Assembly (NCBI GenBank): GCA_016711045.1
Contig: JADJTT010000002.1
Coordinates: 310,001-374,000, forward strand
Reading direction: 5' to 3'
DNA from: Saprospirales bacterium
Lineage (GTDB): Bacteria > Bacteroidota > Bacteroidia > Chitinophagales > Saprospiraceae
Length of the DNA stretch: 64,000 nucleotides
The notes beneath the pieces were generated by a model, which was given only the letters and a program-made list of their open reading frames with translations, made no database searches and had not been told where the DNA came from. The position numbers and the translations under genes were made by a program. Every line of letters starts with the position of its first letter. The stretch's first letter is position 1. Of this stretch, positions 55,154-62,961 are shown one piece after another.

Positions 55154-56842
55154 ATGAAAAAACACACTGGCCTTTTGCTCGTACTGACCCTTTTTATTAC
55201 CTGGGGTCTGCACACCTCGGCTTTCACACAACCCTTGGCTGGAAAAGAAACCATCTCCCTCCTAACCGATCGCGACATTTATTTTACCGGCGACCTCATC
55301 TGGCTGCGTGCATTTTATTCCTTGGAAGAAAACCCGGCAGCAGAAGACCTCAGCAAAATTCTACTGCTTGAGCTATTGGATGGAGAAGAAGTATTTGTGC
55401 AAAGTAAGCTTAAAATAAACGCCGGACGGGCATTCGGCACACTTAGAATACCGGAAGGGATCCCGAGCAACAATTATCAGTTAAGAGCGTACACCAACTG
55501 GCAGCGAAATATCCCTCCTCAGTATTATACCACCCTGGAATTGACCGTCATTAACCCTGCCTCTCCCCTCCCTAACCCCTTATTTACTCATCAAATCGAT
55601 ACAAACAGAACCGGTGACAATCGAGGCGAATTCATTGAAATTCAGGGATTAAAAGATAAATATGCTACCCGCGAAAAAGTTACCTTTTCCCTAACATGCC
55701 CGGAGCAGCTGGTTGATGCCACCATTGCGGTAGTTAAAAAAGGGGCTGGAGGAGGAAGGTCTCCCATTCATCAAAAAGATCCTCCGGAGGAAGTTTTTTA
55801 TCGCGACTCGATCCCGGGCTGGTTGCCGGATATCAGGGATGTCAGCCTGTCGGGCATGCTCGTCGATAGCGCTTCGGGCCGGCCGATTAAAGACGAACTG
55901 GTATATGTGTCTATTCTCGATAAAACCCAACAACAACTGCATCTCTACAGGACCGGAGAAAACGGGGCATTTATCTTTCCCCTCCACCATTTGAGTGGGC
56001 AACAAAAAGTGTTTATCTCCTCCAAACCCAATGACGCGGTTAAACACAGGATACTCGTGCATTCTGATTTCTCCACTCAATATGCCCGATTTCCAGGTTT
56101 TGAAAATACGCCAGACACTTCCCAGCGAACGCTGCTGGAAGAGATGTATATCAACCATCAGTTGCAAAAGAGATATACATCCGTAGAAATCGACAGTTCG
56201 GGCTTTCCCATAAAAATCCCTTCCATTTTTGGCGAACCGGCCATATCGGTCACCTTGAGCGATTATATCGACCTGCCAACAATGGAGGATGTTTTCACGG
56301 AGATTATTCCCTCTGTAAGTGTCAGAAAGAGAAAGAACCATTTTCAGCTTTGGGTGCTCAACCAGGAAGAAACAGCCTACGACCAGGAGCCGCTGGTGTT
56401 GATTGACAATTTGCCCGTTTTCGATCTCGATGCACTGATGCAGATCGATCCGGCGCTGGTCTACCAAATCGAGGTGGTCAATAGTCCCTACATTTTGGGG
56501 TCCTACCAGGTGGGCTCGATCGTGCTGATTAAAACCAGCACCGGAGATTTTGCGGGGATGAAGTTTCCTGAATCAACTGTGTTCCTGGATTACAAAACCC
56601 AGGACGTACCCCTGGAATTTCCCACGATGAACTACGATGCGCCTGGCTCCAACGCAAGCAGGCTTCCCGATTTCCGTACCGTGCTGTACTGGAACCCCCG
56701 ATCGATCATCGATTCGTCCACAAACGAGATCCATTTTTATACTTCAGACCACGAGTCGGAATACTCAATCCTGATACGAGGGTTTGACCGGGAAGGGAAT
56801 TTTTATTTGAGAGAGGAAGGGTTTTTGGTGCGGGGTAAGTGA
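55154..56842 (+). CDS. Exported macroglobulin-domain (MG2)-like protein
   Basis: The 562-residue product has a signal peptide (HTGLLLVLTLFITWGLHTSAF). The N-terminal region (ISLLTDRDIYFTGDLIWLRAFYS, and GIPSNNYQLRAYTNWQRN) resembles an alpha-2-macroglobulin MG domain. A later part has a carboxypeptidase-regulatory-like segment (VSLSGMLVDSASGRPIKDELVYVS) and a plug-like region (LVLIDNLPVFDLDALMQIDP). It begins one base after the DUF4249 stop, forming the third intact product of the uptake operon. It lacks a barrel. Probably a periplasmic or surface partner; function unknown. Confidence 0.72.
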   Translation: MKKHTGLLLVLTLFITWGLHTSAFTQPLAGKETISLLTDRDIYFTGDLIWLRAFYSLEENPAAEDLSKILLLELLDGEEVFVQSKLKINAGRAFGTLRIPEGIPSNNYQLRAYTNWQRNIPPQYYTTLELTVINPASPLPNPLFTHQIDTNRTGDNRGEFIEIQGLKDKYATREKVTFSLTCPEQLVDATIAVVKKGAGGGRSPIHQKDPPEEVFYRDSIPGWLPDIRDVSLSGMLVDSASGRPIKDELVYVSILDKTQQQLHLYRTGENGAFIFPLHHLSGQQKVFISSKPNDAVKHRILVHSDFSTQYARFPGFENTPDTSQRTLLEEMYINHQLQKRYTSVEIDSSGFPIKIPSIFGEPAISVTLSDYIDLPTMEDVFTEIIPSVSVRKRKNHFQLWVLNQEETAYDQEPLVLIDNLPVFDLDALMQIDPALVYQIEVVNSPYILGSYQVGSIVLIKTSTGDFAGMKFPESTVFLDYKTQDVPLEFPTMNYDAPGSNASRLPDFRTVLYWNPRSIIDSSTNEIHFYTSDHESEYSILIRGFDREGNFYLREEGFLVRGK

Positions 56843-56987
56843 GTACCATGGAGGAGGTTGAAGCGTTGATTGGGGTGTTTCGGGGATTTTCTGATTGAAT
56901 AGGCAACAAGACAGCAGTGTACAAAAAGTTTTTAAATTTAAAAATAAAAACATATTTTTGAATTTTAAAACAAATGCTACCTGCAGC

Positions 56988-57419
56988 GTGAAAAAAGTAT
57001 TATACACCCTATTCGGATACCGCTTCATTTACATAGGGATGTCGACCCGGAACCCGGGCCGGTTAAAAATTGGGATTGCCAGAGATGTAAAGTGGAGATG
57101 GAAAGCGATCGACCGGAGCATGAAAGGAAAGCAATTCCCTGTTTTTTGTTTGCCTTGCTTCCATGCCAGTTGGTTTGAAAGCCACTTTCACCGGGTGATG
57201 AAGCGATTCAACCGGCCCGTAAAGGGGGATGGAGGAAGTGAATTTTTCACCTATATCCATCCATTCAGCTGGCCGAGATGGATCTATGTTTTTTGTGCGA
57301 TCACCTGGGCATTTCTCCTGACCCATGTACTCATTTATGCCCTTCTTTCCTGGATTTGGTGCTGGTATACCGGAATGGAATTTGTGGAATTTCAAAAAGG
57401 TCTTTTAACGGGGTTTTAG
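56988..57419 (+). CDS. Membrane-anchored GIY-YIG superfamily (T5orf172/MUG113-like) protein
   Basis: The 143-residue product has an N-terminal catalytic-like segment (YRFIYIGMSTRNPGRLKIGIARDVKWRWKAIDRS). This resembles the T5orf172/MUG113 branch of the GIY-YIG nuclease fold, with FHASWFESHFHRVMKRF supplying the usual later residues. The C-terminal third holds a membrane helix pair (IYVFCAITWAFLLTHVLIYALLSWIWCW). A nuclease-fold protein at the membrane is unusual. I chose GTG 56988, just upstream of the domain; TTG 56895 is an alternative. Function unknown. Confidence 0.6.
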   Translation: MKKVLYTLFGYRFIYIGMSTRNPGRLKIGIARDVKWRWKAIDRSMKGKQFPVFCLPCFHASWFESHFHRVMKRFNRPVKGDGGSEFFTYIHPFSWPRWIYVFCAITWAFLLTHVLIYALLSWIWCWYTGMEFVEFQKGLLTGF

Positions 57420-57537
57420 GTTGGATCCAGTAAATAGTCAGGCAGATCCAAACCGCTAACGAAATAAAAAGATATACAGCTCGGTGCTTTTCAGGAGGGT
57501 TTTGTTAAGGCCGTAAACAGGAATACCGCATTAAACC

Positions 57538-57570
57538 CCGTAAATTAAAAATAAATATTTAAATTTACGG
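57538..57570. promoter_or_regulatory. Inverted repeat just before the ATPase start
   Basis: CCGTAAATT (57538-57546) pairs with AATTTACGG (57562-57570), 6 bases before the ATG. It could be an operator where the gene product or another factor binds. Confidence 0.4.
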
Positions 57571-57576
57571 TCAAAA

Positions 57577-58737
57577 ATGTTATACTTTACCAGAATAGCG
57601 GAAGCCAGCGTATCCCAATTGGTGAAAACCAATCCTGCCGTCGTGCTTGTTGGCCCCCGTCAAGTGGGCAAAACATCCCTCGTCAAACAGTTGGCAGCCC
57701 AATTTCCCAGAGAAGTGGTCTATTATGACCTTGAAAACCCCGATGACTTCAATCAATTTTCCAACCCAAATTTGCTGCTTGAACCCCTGAAGGATCAGAC
57801 GGTCATTCTTGATGAAGTGCAACGGGTTCCTGCCCTTTTTCCGGCATTGCGCGGTTTGATCGACCGGCACCGTCAACCCGGGCGTTTTATCCTGCTCGGC
57901 TCGGCTTCGCCGGAACTCATCCGCGATACGTCGGAATCGCTGGCGGGAAGGGTTGCCTATTTCGAGTTGCACCCATTTACGTTACCTGAGTTGCCCGGCG
58001 CCATTGACTACCGCCAACATTGGCTCCGGGGCGGCTTTCCAGCGTCCTTGCTGGCAGATTCCGATGCAAAAAGCCTCGATTGGCGGGAACATTTTATTCG
58101 CAGCTACCTGGAACGCGATCTTCCCCTATTGGGCTTGCGCGCCGACCCGATGCTCATCCGGCGCTTGTGGACGATGATTGCCCACCTCAATGGGCAGTTG
58201 CTCAATTTAAGCGCATTGGGCAACTCCCTGGATATCAGCGCTCCAACGGTGCGGCGCTACCTCAATTTCCTGGAATCCGCTTTTCTGATCCGGCAGCTGC
58301 AACCCTGGCATGCCAACACCTCCAAAAGGCTGGTAAAAACCCCGAAAATTTACCTGCGCGATACCGGCTTATTACACGCGCTGCTGCGTACCGGAACCAT
58401 GCGGGATTTGCAAAGCCATCCGGCGCTCGGCGCCTCTTGGGAAGCCTACATTGTGCAGGAAATTGCAGCTCGTTTGCCTGCCCGGGCCGACCTGTACTTT
58501 TACCGCACCCACGATGGAACCGAAGCGGACCTGGTCGTTACCCGTAGCGGTATTCCGGAGGTGCTCGTGGAAATCAAATACTCGACAACCCCAAAGCCTG
58601 GCAAGGGGTTTTTCATCGCAAAAAATGACCTGGCCACCGCCCGGAATTTTATTGTGTGCCCGGTACCGAAGGGCTATCCACTGGCAGAAGATGTATCTGT
58701 ATTGAGTTATACGGAACTGGATCGGATATTTTTATAA
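57577..58737 (+). CDS. AAA_14/DUF4143 ATPase
   Basis: The 386-residue product has a P-loop at residues 26-33 (GPRQVGKTS) and Walker B VILDEVQR. A sensor-like GSASPELIRD segment follows. The C-terminal DUF4143 region contains SAPTVRRYLNFLESAFLIRQL, KIYLRDTGLLHALL and EADLVVTR. These proteins are widespread, mobile-looking ATPases; a link to DNA mobility or toxin-antitoxin-like roles has been proposed but is not settled. The last domain resembles a PD-(D/E)XK fold (HDGTEADLVV...VEIKYSTTP). Probably single-gene. Confidence 0.9.
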   Translation: MLYFTRIAEASVSQLVKTNPAVVLVGPRQVGKTSLVKQLAAQFPREVVYYDLENPDDFNQFSNPNLLLEPLKDQTVILDEVQRVPALFPALRGLIDRHRQPGRFILLGSASPELIRDTSESLAGRVAYFELHPFTLPELPGAIDYRQHWLRGGFPASLLADSDAKSLDWREHFIRSYLERDLPLLGLRADPMLIRRLWTMIAHLNGQLLNLSALGNSLDISAPTVRRYLNFLESAFLIRQLQPWHANTSKRLVKTPKIYLRDTGLLHALLRTGTMRDLQSHPALGASWEAYIVQEIAARLPARADLYFYRTHDGTEADLVVTRSGIPEVLVEIKYSTTPKPGKGFFIAKNDLATARNFIVCPVPKGYPLAEDVSVLSYTELDRIFL

Positions 58738-58812
58738 CAGGTAATAATACTGGACTGCAACAGGTCTTGTGCAAAAAATAAATATCTTCAGGAGATCAAG
58801 ACTTCCTCAATT

Positions 58813-59277
58813 ATGAACAACAACGACATTTTCCGCCGCATCCGCTACACATTCGACTTCAGTGATTCGAAGATGATGGAGCTATTTGCCCTGGCGGGAT
58901 ACCCTGCGACACGCGCACAGATCAGCGATTGGCTAAAAAAGGAGGAGGATCCAGCCTGTCTGCCGCTTCCCGACAAACAACTGGCTATTTTCCTGAATGG
59001 ATTGATCAACGACAAACGCGGCATAAGAGAAGGACCACAACCCGCCCCCGAAGAGGAGCTGAATAACAATATCATTTTCAGAAAACTGAAGATCGCCTTG
59101 AACCTGAGAGATGAGGACATCCTGGATATTTTTCGGCTAGTCGATTTGCAAGTGAGCAAACACGAAATAAGCGCTTTTTTTCGCAATCCAACGCAAAGCC
59201 AATACCGCTCTTGCCAAGATCAGTTTCTGCGAAACTTCCTGCATGGGATGCAGGTGAAGTATCATGGGGGGGAATAA
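58813..59277 (+). CDS. DUF1456 (YehS-like) protein
   Basis: The 154-residue product has two copies of the DUF1456 domain, NNNDIFRRIRYTFDFSDSKMMELFALAGYPATRAQISDWLKKEED and NNIIFRKLKIALNLRDEDILDIFRLVDLQVSKHEISAFFRN. Family members such as E. coli YehS are small helical proteins of unknown function. It stands in a short gap between the ATPase and the cupin gene. Confidence 0.9.
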   Translation: MNNNDIFRRIRYTFDFSDSKMMELFALAGYPATRAQISDWLKKEEDPACLPLPDKQLAIFLNGLINDKRGIREGPQPAPEEELNNNIIFRKLKIALNLRDEDILDIFRLVDLQVSKHEISAFFRNPTQSQYRSCQDQFLRNFLHGMQVKYHGGE

Positions 59278-59317
59278 GGCAATCGTCTGCCGGGCCTATG
59301 AGTTCACTGGACTTTAT

Positions 59318-59656
59318 TTATTCGTACCCGCTTTTTATCACGGTTTGGATCATTTTAAACCGCCCGTTTGGCTTGATAAAATTGGGCGAATGAGCAGGTA
59401 TTACGATCGACTGTCCTGTCAACAGGAATTTGGATTCCCCGTCGATCACGATCTCCGCCTTGCCGTCGATGATTTGAGTAAAGGTGTCAAAAGGCGTGGT
59501 CTTTTCCGTCAATCCTTCTCCACTGTCAAATGACATCACGCTGATGTTTCCGGTTGATTTTTTCAGAATGGTTTTGATGACCACAGAATTTGGGAGATAT
59601 TCAATTATCTCTATTGTGATATGTGCTTTTGATTTTTCAAGTTCGGTGGTATCCAT
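59318..59656 (-). CDS. Small cupin-domain protein
   Basis: The 112-residue product is a single cupin barrel. It has the segments SVMSFDSGEGLTEKTTPFDTFTQIIDGKAEIVIDG and GQSIVIPAHSPNFIKP. The metal-ligand pattern is incomplete, with one His in the second motif and none obvious in the first, so a catalytic role is uncertain. It may bind a small molecule. Confidence 0.78.
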   Translation of the reverse strand: MDTTELEKSKAHITIEIIEYLPNSVVIKTILKKSTGNISVMSFDSGEGLTEKTTPFDTFTQIIDGKAEIVIDGESKFLLTGQSIVIPAHSPNFIKPNGRFKMIQTVIKSGYE

Positions 59657-59693
59657 GATTATTTTTTTTGGTCATTTCTGGCATTCAAAAAAA

Positions 59694-59730
59694 CTTAAAA
59701 AAGACGGACATCCAATCCGTCCTTTTTAAG
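59694..59730 (-). terminator. Terminator after the coiled-coil lipoprotein
   Basis: CTTAAAAAAGACGGA pairs with TCCGTCCTTTTTAAG in perfect complementarity apart from one base, ending in a T-run on either strand. Confidence 0.82.
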
Positions 59731-59742
59731 CTGGCTTATTGC

Positions 59743-60189
59743 TTAGTTCTTATTGTCGACTGTAAAATCCTTCAACGCCTGCCCGAGCTCATCCATGTCA
59801 TGATTAAATTCGCGCTTGAATGATTCCCAGTCGCTTTGATTCTGCTCATAATTTGCCATCTTCGTTCTCAGATCCCTGTTTTTTTGTTCCAGCGTTTCAA
59901 TCCGTTGAGCGTATAGCCCATCCAGTATCTTGCCAGAATTTTTCATCTTTTCTTTTAATTCGGCAATGCGGATTTCAATGTCGTTGATTTTCTCTTCAGA
60001 TTCTGTCTTGAAAGCCCGCCATTCTTCGGCGGTGGCCAGTTTATCTGCCGCAGCATCAAGGTCTGCTTGCGCTGCCTCTAACCTATCCTGGTCAGCTTGC
60101 TCTTTTTCAGCCGCTGTCTGGCAGCCGGTGAATACTGTTCCTGCCATAAACATAGTTGCTACGGCGAGGATAAAAATTAATTGTTTCAT
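59743..60189 (-). CDS. Coiled-coil lipoprotein
   Basis: The 148-residue product has a signal peptide with lipobox VFTGCQT. The rest is a long charged helix with heptad spacing (QADQDRLEAAQADLDAAADKLATAEEW, and IEIRIAELKEKMKNSG). It should be a lipid-anchored coiled coil, perhaps forming an oligomer in the periplasm near the OmpA-family gene upstream. Confidence 0.8.
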   Translation of the reverse strand: MKQLIFILAVATMFMAGTVFTGCQTAAEKEQADQDRLEAAQADLDAAADKLATAEEWRAFKTESEEKINDIEIRIAELKEKMKNSGKILDGLYAQRIETLEQKNRDLRTKMANYEQNQSDWESFKREFNHDMDELGQALKDFTVDNKN

Positions 60190-60263
60190 CTTGTATGGTA
60201 TTAATTGTTTTTGTTTTTATACGTATACTCAAACCGAAGTGGTTTGGGACTGATGCGGCCCCC

Positions 60264-60279
60264 GGCCGTCAAATCACTT
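60264..60279. repeat. Half copy of the 30336-30370 palindrome, overlapping a stop codon
   Basis: GGCCGTCAAATCACTT here is identical over 16 bases to the right arm of the inverted repeat at 30355-30370. It includes the stop codon of the OmpA-like gene (minus strand, 60274-60276). Confidence 0.7.
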
Positions 60280-62298
60280 TTTCTTCAGTATATCAATCAC
60301 AACCGCACGGTTGTAAGCGCGTTCTTCCGGAAATTCATTATCAAAAGGCGCCAGCTTTTGGTCTTCTCCGAACCCGTATACATCAAATGCAACGTCGCTT
60401 CTTCCTGCTTCCGCCAGGCCTTCTTTCATGATACGCCTGACATCCTCAGCCCTGGCCAATGACAATGTTTGGTTATAGGCCTCATCTCCGATAATATCGG
60501 TATAGCCGTGAACAATGACCTTGCCGCCTTTGGGGATATTTGGGATTACCACTTCAGTGAGATACTTTTCGTAAATGGCGGTAGTCTTCGATTCATCAAA
60601 TTCATAAATTACGCTGAACCGCATTAATTCCTCGCCTTTGGGCGGGGTCCAACGTACCATGTGCACGAAAGTTATCCTCTTTACCATATCGCCGTTAGCC
60701 GCTTGCCCTACCATCGTCACCATGTAGGTTCCTTTTGGTCGGGTGCCCAAAATGGCTTTTCCAGGGATACTCACCTTATTATGGATGTACGGTCCAAAAT
60801 ATTGCTCCTGCCCTTCTTTATCCGTTATTATCAGCTGCCATGGGGAGAAGGCATCTCTTTCTCCCTCCACTTGAAAAGTAACGTAGCTGTCAATCGGCGC
60901 TTCCTGCAAGGCGATGATTTCCACCGGCCTCAGCTGGGCGCCCGCGCCACTTTGAAACTCCATGAGTAAGGCTGGTGAATTGCTCTCGATAGATACCCTG
61001 CGGTCTCCTTCGCGAAGGAGGTCAAGCTCCAGGGTGCCCCCTGGCTGCTCAGACGGGATTTCCGGTTTATATCCGCCTTCCGTAGTGATCCTCGACGCAT
61101 CAATCCCAAATACCTCAACCAGGTATTTCTTGATTGATTCCGACATAGCCCTGCCATCCTCCGGGCCTTTCTCGGAAGATCCGACCAGTAAAATGCTTGT
61201 CGATGGGGCTCTCCCCATACGGTCACCGAGGATGTTCAATATATTGTAATAGACCGTCATTTGCCTGTGTGAACGGCCTAACAGATTTTTCGGAGTGTAC
61301 ATTTCCAGCTGGTCTTCCTTGAAGTATTTCACCTGGTCATTGCTAAGCAACTCATATCGATCCGGGATCTCGGTGGATCCTAAATCGAAAAATACGTAGT
61401 TGCGAAGCGGGAATATTTCCCGTACCCTGCGCTCCGAAGGAATGTTCTTGGGCGCGTTTACAGTAAACCGGATTCTTGAACCGAATCCTTCCACTTCTTC
61501 CGGCGCCTGGATTTCACTCCCAATCCCAAATTTCAGGGCAGCTCCTGCTCTCAAATTGGTGATGGTCCATGTTTCAATGGAACGCGGGGACTGTCCGAAA
61601 TAGGGTTGAAAAGAAACAAAAGGAGAGAGTACAAATTGTGCCCGCATGTGCTGCGACGAGAGCTGAATGTCGTATCCAGCCCCGATTTGCATCGAGACCA
61701 GCGTATTTTTGATATGGCTCAAATCTCCTTTCACATCAGGGATGGCCTCTTGTTTCGGAAAATCGGGATTAATCCCTAGCTTATAGGTGAACGCTTTTTC
61801 CAAATTGAAAGCCACGCGCGGCCCCCCGTACAAATAAAAATTTGATTTAAATGGAGCTATGCGCAAACTTGGCTCCAGGGTAAAATAGCTGAGGTTTGTG
61901 GTTAAGTTCGACAGGTAGTTATCAGGGGTAATCACTTCATTGAACGAACCGCCGCGGCTGTCGTATCCAGCCTGTAACATCACACCCAAAACGGAGGCAG
62001 GAGGATGAAACTCTATAAGGGGCGCAAGATAGAGCCCCGGGCCATTGCCTTTATGAAAAGCAACAGGAAGGTTTAAATCTGAATTCAATTGCTGGGTGGA
62101 GCCTCCATAGAAACTATAATTTGCTCCGGCCGCGACACCGAACCACAAAGATGGCCTTGTGAATTGAGTCTCTTGCGCCTGAACGGCTCCCTGCAAACCT
62201 GCCAATATAAAAGCACTTAAAAGGACACTTTTCATGGCCATGCAGAAGCGGGACCAGGCCATTCCTGATCCCATATTATTAACTGATCTTTTTTTCAT
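60274..62298 (-). CDS. OmpA-family outer membrane protein
   Basis: The 674-residue product has a signal peptide ending GAVQAQ. An N-terminal beta-barrel-like domain (~50-270; SLWFGVAAGANYSFYGGS, YLYGGPRVAFNL) is followed by a periplasmic region. The C-terminal OmpA peptidoglycan-binding domain has GKVIVHGYTDIIGDEAYNQTLSLARAEDVRRIMKE. It should link the outer membrane to the cell wall. The start at 62298 overlaps the YtxH gene by 20 bases; ATG 62241 or 62235 would give a more standard signal peptide and is a real alternative. Confidence 0.85.
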   Translation of the reverse strand: MKKRSVNNMGSGMAWSRFCMAMKSVLLSAFILAGLQGAVQAQETQFTRPSLWFGVAAGANYSFYGGSTQQLNSDLNLPVAFHKGNGPGLYLAPLIEFHPPASVLGVMLQAGYDSRGGSFNEVITPDNYLSNLTTNLSYFTLEPSLRIAPFKSNFYLYGGPRVAFNLEKAFTYKLGINPDFPKQEAIPDVKGDLSHIKNTLVSMQIGAGYDIQLSSQHMRAQFVLSPFVSFQPYFGQSPRSIETWTITNLRAGAALKFGIGSEIQAPEEVEGFGSRIRFTVNAPKNIPSERRVREIFPLRNYVFFDLGSTEIPDRYELLSNDQVKYFKEDQLEMYTPKNLLGRSHRQMTVYYNILNILGDRMGRAPSTSILLVGSSEKGPEDGRAMSESIKKYLVEVFGIDASRITTEGGYKPEIPSEQPGGTLELDLLREGDRRVSIESNSPALLMEFQSGAGAQLRPVEIIALQEAPIDSYVTFQVEGERDAFSPWQLIITDKEGQEQYFGPYIHNKVSIPGKAILGTRPKGTYMVTMVGQAANGDMVKRITFVHMVRWTPPKGEELMRFSVIYEFDESKTTAIYEKYLTEVVIPNIPKGGKVIVHGYTDIIGDEAYNQTLSLARAEDVRRIMKEGLAEAGRSDVAFDVYGFGEDQKLAPFDNEFPEERAYNRAVVIDILKKK

Positions 62299-62545
62299 TT
62301 TCTTTTATTTTTTGATTTCCACTTTCGAAAAAATGAGTGGCTTCTTCTTTCAGGCTGTTAAACTTATTGGTAATGCCATCAACTGCTTCATTGTATTTAG
62401 CTCCAACTTCATCAACATACTTTTTGCTTTTTTTGGAAATTTTTTTCCGCGAGTTTGCCCCTTTATCCGGAGCGAACAAGATCCCCAACGCTGCGCCTGC
62501 GGCAACGCCGGCCAGCATGCCTAAAAACACTTTGCCGTAATTCAT
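62279..62545 (-). CDS. YtxH-domain membrane protein
   Basis: The 88-residue product has one N-terminal membrane helix (VFLGMLAGVAAGAALGILFAPDKG), then a basic, helical tail (KKISKKSKKYVDEVGAKYNEAVDG). This matches the YtxH family of small stress-related membrane proteins. It overlaps the start of the OmpA-family gene, so both are probably cotranscribed. Confidence 0.82.
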   Translation of the reverse strand: MNYGKVFLGMLAGVAAGAALGILFAPDKGANSRKKISKKSKKYVDEVGAKYNEAVDGITNKFNSLKEEATHFFESGNQKIKENEKKIS

Positions 62546-62961
62546 GATTTATGTTTTTAATATGATTAAATTTAATAATAGAAAGATAAGCCTATCTATA
62601 CCGATAAGCGTTACACAATTCCGGCAAAGAGTTACATCATTCACGCATTCCCCTCGCAACCCAAATTTCCTTGAGTATAATATTCCAATGGCAGCAGTGT
62701 TACCATTACCGGTACGGGATTCCATTCAACCGCCACCCAGCATGAGGAAATCATGCAATTGCGTCAACGTTTGTAAGGGGAAAAGATCTTAACGATGGGG
62801 GCAAAAGCAAAGAAAGCGAAGGTCTTATTGGACCACCTTTACCCGCATCCCATCGTTGACGGATTTGAGTGCCAATAACCCAACGCTTTTCGATACTCAA
62901 GATAATGGGGAAGCAGCCGCCGGCCATGGACCGGCGTTGGGCAAAAGATAGAGCATATCAA
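62546..62961. other. Gene-free stretch
   Basis: I see no credible gene here. Two weak symmetries are visible: AACGATGGG (62791-62799) with CCCATCGTT (about 62848-62856), and a CCGGCCATGGACCGG element near 62921-62935. Neither has a T-run. Confidence 0.6.
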
